In this document: one piece after another, positions 1 to 5,225 of the stretch
Numbering within the stretch: the first letter of the stretch is position 1
Layout: the number at the start of each line of letters is the position of its first letter
Assembly (NCBI GenBank): GCA_018623405.1
Contig: JAAZVO010000099.1
Span: forward strand, 1 to 8,667
DNA: 8,667 nt
Source of the DNA: Crocinitomicaceae bacterium
GTDB lineage: Bacteria > Bacteroidota > Bacteroidia > Flavobacteriales_G > Salibacteraceae
Direction: 5' to 3'
The notes under the pieces: generated by a model
Told to the model about the DNA's origin: nothing
Database searches by the model: none
Seen by the model: only the letters and a program-made list of their open reading frames with translations
Made by a program: the position numbers and the translations under genes

Positions 1-455
1 GTTTTACCAATGTAGTTTGCTTGTATAGGTAAATGCCTTGAGAACCTTCTATCAATTAAAACTAAAAACTCAACATCTGATGGGCGACCATAGTCTAGCA
101 TGGCATCTAGCGCCGCTCTAGTAGTCCTTCCTGTGTAAAGCACATCATCAACTAAAACAACACGCTTTTCTTCAATTAAAAAGTCAATTTTGGTTTTTTC
201 AACTTGTATTGGGGCTTCCCTCCTTCTAAAATCATCTCGGTAAAATGAAATATCAATTTCACCATAGGGAATATTAGCTAGGTTAAATTGCTCTTTTAAG
301 ATTTTTATAATCCTTCTTGATACAAAAACACCCCTAGGCTGAATGCCTAAAATTACTGTATTGCTAAAGTCTCCGTGATTTTCAATAAGCTGAACACAAA
401 GCCTGCGAAGGGTGAAGTTGAGTTGAATTGCATTTAATAATACCCTTGGCTTCAT
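1..455 (-). CDS. pyrR: PyrR-type uracil phosphoribosyltransferase / pyr regulator, 3'-truncated
   Basis: The 151 visible codons run off the left edge of the window. The protein matches the type I phosphoribosyltransferase PyrR. It has a GIQPRGVFVSRR segment (about residues 37-48), an FYRDDF motif (71-76), the PRPP-binding signature VVLVDDVLYTGRTTRAALDA (99-118), and the late family motif LPIQANYIGK (142-151). The known family catalyses UMP formation from uracil and PRPP. In Bacillus it also binds pyr mRNA to attenuate transcription. Family members are about 180 residues, so roughly 25-30 C-terminal residues are missing. The ATG at 453-455 is chosen because it aligns with the usual N-terminus and sits just after a TAnnTTTG box. 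I see no pyr antiterminator-like leader, so whether it regulates RNA here is unknown. The next pyrimidine gene would lie outside the window. Confidence 0.93.
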   Translation of the reverse strand, partial: MKPRVLLNAIQLNFTLRRLCVQLIENHGDFSNTVILGIQPRGVFVSRRIIKILKEQFNLANIPYGEIDISFYRDDFRRREAPIQVEKTKIDFLIEEKRVVLVDDVLYTGRTTRAALDAMLDYGRPSDVEFLVLIDRRFSRHLPIQANYIGK

Positions 456-462
456 TAATTGG

Positions 463-470
463 CAAATTTA
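463..470 (-). promoter_or_regulatory. Candidate -7 box of the pyrR promoter
   Basis: Read on the minus strand this is TAAATTTG, a full match to the Bacteroidota -7 consensus TAnnTTTG. It ends only 7 bp before the pyrR ATG, so the transcript would be leaderless or nearly so. No TTG is present at the expected -33 distance, which weakens the call. Confidence 0.45.
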
Positions 471-542
471 AGTTATATGTTTTTTAATTTTCTGATAATT
501 GATTCTAAAAGTTTAAAACTTTGTAAAACTTAAAAGAAGTCT

Positions 543-574
543 AAAAAAAAAGCCACCCCTAAGGATGGCTTTTT
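543..574 (-). terminator. Rho-independent terminator of rpsA
   Basis: On the minus strand, AAAAGCCA pairs with TGGCTTTT. Two more GG/CC pairs follow one mismatch, closing on a 4-nt loop. The 3' arm runs into nine T residues (complement of A at 543-551). It lies 22 bp beyond the rpsA stop and before pyrR, so it should uncouple the two genes. The structure is close to symmetric, but nothing convergent arrives from the plus strand here. Confidence 0.85.
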
Positions 575-595
575 ATTGATCTTACATTGAAGAAA

Positions 596-2764
596 TTACT
601 TCTTTTTCTTTTCTGCCTCTTCCATCTCTTGCTTTAATTCGCTTAAAGCCCCAAGATCTCCAAGGGTTGTTTTCTCCATGTTTTTGTTGTTATCTGAAAC
701 CATTTTCTTGGTTTTTTTAGCTGAAGCTTTTGCCTTACGCTCTTCTTGTGCACCTTGTGCTTTAGCTTCATCTTCGTGTATTCTTGAATGAGAAACAATA
801 ATTTTTCTCGCTTCTTTATTGAATTCTAAAACCTTGAAATCTAGCGTTTCGTCTGCTTTTGCTTTGCTTCTGTCTTCTTTTACTAAATGACGACCGGGTG
901 CAAAACCTTCAATTCCGTAAGGTAATCCAACAACAGCACCTTTATCAGCCATTGATAAGATGGTTCCTTGGTGAATTGAACCTTCGGTAAATACAGATTC
1001 GAATACTTCCCATGGGTTTTCTTCTAATTGCTTATGACCTAAGCTAAGTCTTCTGTTGTCTTTATCTATTTCTAGAACAACTGCTTCTAACTCTTCGCCT
1101 TGTTTCACGAATTCAGCAGGGTGGTTGATTTTTTTAGACCATGAAAGATCTGAAATGTGAATCAAGCCATCAATACCTTCTTCTAATTCAACAAATACAC
1201 CGAAGTTAGAGATATTGGTAACCTTACCTTTATGTTTAGACTCAACAGGGTATTTAGCTTCTATATTTTCCCATGGATCTGGAGTAAGTCTTCTAGGAGA
1301 AAGTGACATTTTACGTTCTTCTCTGTCAATTGTCATAACAACAGCTTCAATATCATCTCCTACATTGTAAAAGTCTGAGGCAGTTCTTAAGTGTTGAGAC
1401 CAAGACATTTCACTAACGTGAATTAAGCCTTCAACTCCCGGAGCTATTTCAACAAATGCACCGTAATCTGCCAATACTACTACTTTACCTTTTACAGTAT
1501 CGCCAACTTTAAGTCCTTCGTCTAGCTTATCCCATGGGTGATCTTGTAATTGTTTCATACCCAAAGCAATTCTTTTCTTCTCATCGTCAAAGTCAAGAAT
1601 AACCACGTTAACTTTTTGATCAAGTTCAACGATTTCTTCAGGATGATTAACTCTACCCCAAGAAAGGTCAGTAATGTGAATCAAACCATCAACTCCACCA
1701 AGGTCAATGAATACACCATAAGAAGTAATGTTTTTAACAACACCTTCTAGTACTTGACCTTTCTCAAGTTTTTGCATGATTTCTACTTTCTGCTCTTCAA
1801 TCTCAGCCTCGATAAGTGCTTTGTGAGAAACTACTACGTTACGGAATTCTTTGTTGATTTTCACAACTTTAAACTCCATGTTGTTTCCAACATACTGATC
1901 ATAGTCTCTAATTGGCTTAACATCAATTTGAGAACCTGGTAAGAATGCTTCAATTCCGAATACATCTACAATTAAACCACCTTTAGTTCTGCATTTAACA
2001 TAACCTTTAATGATTTCATTATTTTCTAATGCTTCATTTACTCTATCCCAAGCTCTTAATGATCTTGCTTTTCTGTGTGAAAGTTGTAAAATACCGTTTT
2101 TATCTTCGGTGCTCTCTACGTAAACTTCAACTTTTTCGCCAACAGCCAAATCAGGATTGTATCTAAACTCAGAGGTTGGAATAACACCTTCAGATTTATA
2201 ACCTATGTTTACAACAACTTCTTTTTTGTTTTTTGTAACAACCACACCCTCAATTACTTCATGATCTGCAATTGAAGTTAAGGTTTCATTATAGAGATTT
2301 GATAATCTTTCTTGCTCTTCTGGTTTGTAAACGTCTTGTTTTTTACCAAAAGCACCCCAATCAAAATCTTCTAATGGGTTAATGTTATCTGTAGAAAAAG
2401 TTTCAGCAGGCTGACCTTTAGGAGTATCATCTTCCTTTTCAGCAACTACTTCAATGGTTGTTTCCTCTTCTGCTTCTTCAGTAGATTCTTCCTCTTCTGC
2501 CGCTTCAGCTTCTTTTTCAACATCAACTTTCTTTGCTGTTCTTTTTCTTTTTGGTTTTTTGTCTTCATCATCAGCTTCAGTTTCAGCGCTTTCTTCTTTT
2601 GCTTCAACCTTAGGCGCCTCTTCTTTAACCTCGGCTTCTACTTTCGTAGTTTCCTCTTTTGCTTCTGACTTAACTTCTTCTTTGGGAGATTCGGCCTTTG
2701 GAGTGGTGGCCTCTTTTGCTGCTTCTTCTGTATTTTCGGCAGCTTTTTTTGTTTCTTCTGACAT
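596..2764 (-). CDS. rpsA: 30S ribosomal protein S1 with long acidic N-terminal extension
   Basis: This encodes 722 residues with six S1 (OB-fold) repeats at roughly residues 168-233, 248-316, 336-406, 420-493, 508-580 and 594-662. Repeats 3-5 carry the classical GVFV/GAFV...GLIHxSxxSW pattern. Repeats 1, 2 and 6 are divergent, as in other S1 proteins. In known S1 the first two repeats anchor the protein to the 30S subunit and the later ones bind mRNA. Before repeat 1 lie about 125 residues rich in Glu, Lys and Ala with a basic patch (KKPKRKRTAKK, 69-79), then a DFDWGAFG element. After repeat 6 come a Lys-rich stretch and a tail with LGDLGALSELKQEMEEAE. E. coli S1 is 557 residues and lacks the extension. 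The ATG at 2762-2764 is preferred over an in-frame TTG 33 bp upstream, because that TTG lies inside a leader hairpin. The start has no Shine-Dalgarno; an A/U-rich stretch precedes it. Confidence 0.97.
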   Translation of the reverse strand: MSEETKKAAENTEEAAKEATTPKAESPKEEVKSEAKEETTKVEAEVKEEAPKVEAKEESAETEADDEDKKPKRKRTAKKVDVEKEAEAAEEEESTEEAEEETTIEVVAEKEDDTPKGQPAETFSTDNINPLEDFDWGAFGKKQDVYKPEEQERLSNLYNETLTSIADHEVIEGVVVTKNKKEVVVNIGYKSEGVIPTSEFRYNPDLAVGEKVEVYVESTEDKNGILQLSHRKARSLRAWDRVNEALENNEIIKGYVKCRTKGGLIVDVFGIEAFLPGSQIDVKPIRDYDQYVGNNMEFKVVKINKEFRNVVVSHKALIEAEIEEQKVEIMQKLEKGQVLEGVVKNITSYGVFIDLGGVDGLIHITDLSWGRVNHPEEIVELDQKVNVVILDFDDEKKRIALGMKQLQDHPWDKLDEGLKVGDTVKGKVVVLADYGAFVEIAPGVEGLIHVSEMSWSQHLRTASDFYNVGDDIEAVVMTIDREERKMSLSPRRLTPDPWENIEAKYPVESKHKGKVTNISNFGVFVELEEGIDGLIHISDLSWSKKINHPAEFVKQGEELEAVVLEIDKDNRRLSLGHKQLEENPWEVFESVFTEGSIHQGTILSMADKGAVVGLPYGIEGFAPGRHLVKEDRSKAKADETLDFKVLEFNKEARKIIVSHSRIHEDEAKAQGAQEERKAKASAKKTKKMVSDNNKNMEKTTLGDLGALSELKQEMEEAEKKKK

Positions 2765-2778
2765 AAAATTTAATTGTA

Positions 2779-2836
2779 TTTCATCCGAGGACAGCAAGAT
2801 GAAAGAAATTTAACTTGGTTTAGCTGCCTATAAACC
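2779..2836 (-). promoter_or_regulatory. Structured 5' leader of rpsA (two hairpins)
   Basis: Two perfect inverted repeats lie in the predicted untranslated leader. GGTTTA pairs with TAAACC around an 8-nt loop (2817-2836). TTTCATC pairs with GATGAAA around a 12-nt loop (2779-2804). The latter is followed by an unpaired A/U-rich tract to the ATG at 2764. Seen: the pairing. Known: the E. coli rpsA initiation region is also a chain of hairpins and A/U-rich linkers without a strong Shine-Dalgarno, and it mediates autogenous control by S1. A similar function here is inference. Confidence 0.45.
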
Positions 2837-2853
2837 TATCCGAAATCGGGGTG

Positions 2854-2883
2854 CAAAAGTAGTATATTATTTTATTTGAACAA
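2854..2883 (-). promoter_or_regulatory. Promoter of rpsA
   Basis: On the minus strand, TTG (2881-2883) and TACTTTTG (2854-2861) are separated by 19 bp. This is a full match to the Bacteroidota sigma-A consensus TTG-N17-23-TAnnTTTG. Transcription should begin near 2847-2851, giving a leader of about 85 nt before the ATG at 2764. Confidence 0.8.
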
Positions 2884-2968
2884 GCTAAAAATCAAGCCAT
2901 TAAAAATACTCCCAATTTTTCATCAGTTAAGGATAAAAATTAGTTTTACCAACCTAAATAATTATTCA

Positions 2969-3430
2969 ATGAATACTAAATTTATTTGGTTGTTGATCTT
3001 GGCTTCTCCTTTGCTTTTTGGGTGTGAAAAAGAGGAGCCTCAAACCCAATTTGAAAAAGACCTTAAGCTTATTGAAGATTACCTTAATGAGCAAAATTTA
3101 AATGCTGAACAAACATCTTCAGGATTGCATTATATAATAAACAATCAAGGTAATGGCAGCCAAGCAACTTTAGACTCTAATGTTACTGTAACTTATAAAG
3201 GTGAACTATTAGACGGTACCGTATTTGACGAAGCTAGCACCCCTGTAACATTTGCTTTAAACAACTTAATTTTAGGATGGCAAGAGGGACTTCAACTTAT
3301 TAACGAAGGTGGAAGCATCAAATTAATTATTCCTTCGAAATTAGGTTATGGCAATAGAGCAATAGGCAGCATTCCTGCAAACTCGGTGCTAATTTTTGAT
3401 TTAGAACTTATTGAAGTATCGTCACCATAA
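2969..3430 (+). CDS. FKBP-type peptidyl-prolyl cis-trans isomerase, lipoprotein
   Basis: This 153-residue protein has a type II signal peptide: MNTKF, a hydrophobic core, and lipobox LFGC with the lipidated Cys at residue 19. A linker and one FKBP domain (about 69-150) follow. Recognisable FKBP features are VTYKGELLDGTVFD (73-86), the LILGW segment with the active-site-floor Trp104, GYG (126-128) and the closing strand SVLIFDLELIEV (139-150, Phe143). The known activity is proline isomerisation during folding of exported proteins. The mature protein starts CEKEEP; Lys followed by two acidic residues resembles the lipoprotein export signal described in Flavobacteriia, so surface exposure is possible. 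The ATG at 2969 is chosen because it begins a proper signal peptide; an in-frame TTG at 2876 falls in the divergent rpsA promoter. The closest upstream promoter-like string is TAGTTTTA (2941-2948), an imperfect match. GldI-like and other FKBP lipoproteins cannot be told apart here. Confidence 0.92.
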   Translation: MNTKFIWLLILASPLLFGCEKEEPQTQFEKDLKLIEDYLNEQNLNAEQTSSGLHYIINNQGNGSQATLDSNVTVTYKGELLDGTVFDEASTPVTFALNNLILGWQEGLQLINEGGSIKLIIPSKLGYGNRAIGSIPANSVLIFDLELIEVSSP

Positions 3431-3433
3431 TTC

Positions 3434-3451
3434 GGTTAAAACCTTTTAACC
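3434..3451. repeat. 18-bp perfect palindrome between the FKBP gene and ispH
   Basis: GGTTAAAACCTTTTAACC has 8-bp arms around a 2-bp centre. It begins 3 bp after the FKBP stop and its right arm lies where the -33 element of the ispH promoter should be. It could be a hairpin at the end of the upstream mRNA, but no T-run follows, or an operator for ispH. The symmetry is seen; the function is inferred. Confidence 0.5.
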
Positions 3452-3469
3452 TCTCCCCTGTTTTACCAT

Positions 3470-3477
3470 TAATTTTG
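3470..3477 (+). promoter_or_regulatory. Candidate -7 box of the ispH promoter
   Basis: TAATTTTG matches TAnnTTTG fully and ends 10 bp before the ispH ATG, predicting a leader of only a few nucleotides. There is no TTG at -33; that position is occupied by the palindrome at 3434-3451. Confidence 0.5.
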
Positions 3478-3487
3478 CAAAGCAGCC

Positions 3488-4708
3488 ATGAAAAAATTTG
3501 ATATTCCTACCTTTTATAAAAGCTCTTTTATATCCGCCATAAAAGAGGCAAGAAAACAAACCGACCCACGTAAAAAAGACTTTACCCCAACATATTTAAA
3601 CTTTGGTAGTGTAGGGTTTTATCTTGCCAGACATTTTGGGTTTTGTTATGGTGTGGAAAATGCAATCGAAATTTCTTACAAAACTGTTGAAGAAAATCCG
3701 GGAAAACGTATTTTCCTGCTTAGCCAAATGATTCATAACCCACATGTAAATGATGACCTCACTAATAAAGGAATTCGGTTTATTCAAGATACTGCAGGTA
3801 ATCAATTGGTAGATTGGGAAGAGCTAACTAGTGAAGATATTGTGATTGTTCCGGCTTTTGGGACCACATTAGAAATAGAAGAAAGATTAAGAAAAATTGG
3901 AATTCAAATAGAAAGGTATGATACCACTTGTCCTTTTGTAAAGAAGGTGTGGAATAGCAGCAAAAAATTAGGCGATCAAGATTACACCATAATTATTCAT
4001 GGTAAATTCAAACATGAAGAAACAAGAGCTACATTTTCGCATTCGTCTGAAAATGCTCCATCGGTTGTTGTATTAAATATGGATGAGGCTAAAATTATTG
4101 GCGATGTAATTTTAGGAAAGCGAACAAATGAAGAGTTTTACAAATACTTTGAGGGAAAGTATTCAGATGGTTTCGATGTAGATAAGCATCTTGAAAGTGT
4201 TGGCGTAGTAAACCAAACTACCATGTTGGCTTCTGAAACCCATGCTATTTCAATGTATTTCAAAGAAATAATGCAGTCAAAATACGGCGAAGCAAACTTG
4301 AAACAACATTTTGCCGATACACGAGACACCTTATGCTATGCAACCAATGATAACCAAGAAGCAACAAAAGGTTTATTAACCACTGATGCCGATATGGCAA
4401 TTGTTGTTGGTGGTTACAATAGTTCAAATACAAGCCATTTAGTAGAATTATTGGAAGAAAAATTTCCAACCTTCTTTATTTCATCTCAAAACGACTTCTC
4501 AAAAGAATCAATTCACCATTTTGATTATGTAAATAAGCTGAATTTGGCAACAACCGATTATCTTCCAAATAAAGAAGTTCCTAAAATTATTCTTACCTCA
4601 GGTGCATCTTGTCCTGATGCCCTAGTTGATGAAGTGTTGGATAAGCTACTTAGCTTTTTCCCTAATATAAGATCAAAAGAGTCTGTTTTATTGGAAGTAG
4701 CCCAATAG
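3488..4708 (+). CDS. ispH: 4-hydroxy-3-methylbut-2-enyl diphosphate reductase, long plant/cyanobacterial type
   Basis: IspH (LytB) carries out the last step of the MEP pathway, reducing HMBPP to IPP and DMAPP with a [4Fe-4S] cluster. The 406-residue protein keeps the three cluster cysteines: C53 (GFCYGV), C148 (DTTCPFVKKVW) and C283 (DTLCYAT). It also keeps substrate residues equivalent to E. coli H41 (H83), H124 and E126 (H176, E178 in KHEET), T167 (NQTTML, 242-247), S225/N227 (NSSN, 311-314) and S269 (GAS, 372-374). Where E. coli has H74 in SAHG, this protein has F124 in PAFG. Together with IIHGKFKHEET and GGYNSSNTSHL, this matches my recollection of the plant HDR/cyanobacterial branch rather than the roughly 300-residue E. 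coli form. The extra length is an N-terminal stretch of about 40 residues and a central insertion around 205-235. The ATG at 3488 is the first in-frame start after the -7 box. Confidence 0.96.
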   Translation: MKKFDIPTFYKSSFISAIKEARKQTDPRKKDFTPTYLNFGSVGFYLARHFGFCYGVENAIEISYKTVEENPGKRIFLLSQMIHNPHVNDDLTNKGIRFIQDTAGNQLVDWEELTSEDIVIVPAFGTTLEIEERLRKIGIQIERYDTTCPFVKKVWNSSKKLGDQDYTIIIHGKFKHEETRATFSHSSENAPSVVVLNMDEAKIIGDVILGKRTNEEFYKYFEGKYSDGFDVDKHLESVGVVNQTTMLASETHAISMYFKEIMQSKYGEANLKQHFADTRDTLCYATNDNQEATKGLLTTDADMAIVVGGYNSSNTSHLVELLEEKFPTFFISSQNDFSKESIHHFDYVNKLNLATTDYLPNKEVPKIILTSGASCPDALVDEVLDKLLSFFPNIRSKESVLLEVAQ

Positions 4709-4761
4709 AAAACAATATCTACATCCTAGCTTTTTCGTAAAAATTTCCATCCATCCTCAAT

Positions 4762-4780
4762 TTGTTACCGTTTGTAACAA
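4762..4780. repeat. 19-bp inverted repeat, 7-5-7, upstream of padR
   Basis: TTGTTAC and GTAACAA are perfect 7-bp arms around CGTTT. It lies 54 bp after the ispH stop and about 37 bp (centre to centre) upstream of the padR operator palindrome. No T-run follows, so it is a poor terminator. An operator for a second regulator, or a weak hairpin ending the ispH mRNA, are both possible. Confidence 0.5.
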
Positions 4781-4798
4781 TAATTTATAAAAACTTAG

Positions 4799-4827
4799 TA
4801 CTATGTATTGCATAGTAACTAACTATA
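4799..4827. promoter_or_regulatory. Candidate PadR operator: phased inverted half-sites
   Basis: TACTATG-TATTG-CATAGTA (4799-4817) is a perfect 19-bp inverted repeat. A third half-site ACTATA (4822-4827) follows, so ACTATG, CATAGT and ACTATA begin at 4800, 4811 and 4822, exactly 11 bp apart with alternating orientation. PadR-family proteins are dimeric winged-helix repressors that bind inverted repeats in their own promoters. Binding by the adjacent gene product is inferred from position. Confidence 0.6.
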
Positions 4828-4839
4828 CATATATATTTG
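4808..4839 (+). promoter_or_regulatory. Promoter of the padR-pspC operon
   Basis: TTG (4808-4810) and TATATTTG (4832-4839), 21 bp apart, form a full Bacteroidota sigma-A promoter. The TTG sits in the centre of the 19-bp palindrome, so a bound repressor would block the polymerase. The predicted start is near 4843-4846, leaving a leader of about 28 nt. Confidence 0.72.
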
Positions 4840-4872
4840 CTTCACCAAATAATTGGTAAAAGATAGTTTTAT

Positions 4873-5223
4873 ATGGATATTAAAATTGAAAACACAAAAG
4901 CGCAAATGAGAAAAGGAATACTAGAGTATTGTATCCTATCCATTTTGCAGCACGGAGAAGCCTATCCATCAGACATAATTGCACAGCTAAAAGATGCCAA
5001 GTTAATAGTTGTAGAGGGTACACTCTACCCGCTTTTAACTAGGTTGAAAAATGCGGGATTATTGGCTTACAGATGGGAAGAATCTACCTCAGGACCACCA
5101 AGAAAGTACTACAGCTTAACCGAAATCGGTGAGAAATTTCACAATGAATTAGAAGGCACTTGGAGCAATTTATCCACTGCCGTAAATAAAATAAGATCGA
5201 ACAAACCCCAACAATCTAAGTAA
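4873..5223 (+). CDS. PadR family winged-helix transcriptional regulator
   Basis: This 116-residue protein fits the short PadR subfamily, a wHTH domain with a small C-terminal dimerisation helix. Diagnostic segments are RKGILEYCILSIL (13-25), the recognition-helix region VEGTLYPLLTRLKNAGLL (47-64), and the wing GPPRKYYSLTEIG (74-86). Known members are dimeric repressors released by small hydrophobic or phenolic ligands, or controlling envelope-stress genes. It is the first gene of an operon with pspC, which begins 2 bp after its stop, so its main target is probably this operon. The operator-like palindrome over its promoter supports autorepression (inference). The ligand is not predictable. 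The ATG at 4873 follows the promoter by about 28 nt and aligns with the usual short N-terminus; no Shine-Dalgarno is seen. Confidence 0.92.
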   Translation: MDIKIENTKAQMRKGILEYCILSILQHGEAYPSDIIAQLKDAKLIVVEGTLYPLLTRLKNAGLLAYRWEESTSGPPRKYYSLTEIGEKFHNELEGTWSNLSTAVNKIRSNKPQQSK

Positions 5224-5225
5224 TC

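Noticed and set aside
508..522. AAAGTTT-A-AAACTTT palindrome between rpsA and pyrR
   Set aside because: It is very AT-rich with a one-base centre in an AT-rich spacer, so chance is a sufficient explanation. It is not at the spacing of a -33 element.
2454..2813. Plus-strand open frame of 119 codons, Ser/Ala-rich
   Set aside because: It is the antisense shadow of the Glu/Lys/Ala-rich 5' end of rpsA. Such repetitive GAA/GCA codons leave long Ser/Phe/Ala frames on the other strand. It has no promoter or plausible protein composition.
2840..2849. CCGA-AA-TCGG as a third rpsA leader hairpin
   Set aside because: It would need a 2-nt loop or only three pairs, and it overlaps the predicted transcription start, so it may not be in the mRNA.
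2876..2968. Longer FKBP start at an in-frame TTG
   Set aside because: The extension would precede the signal peptide with 31 residues and starts inside the divergent rpsA promoter. The ATG at 2969 begins a complete lipoprotein signal sequence.
4732..4745. TTTTT-CGT-AAAAA downstream of ispH as a terminator
   Set aside because: It has only A:T pairs, a 3-nt loop and no following T-run, so it is too weak to call.
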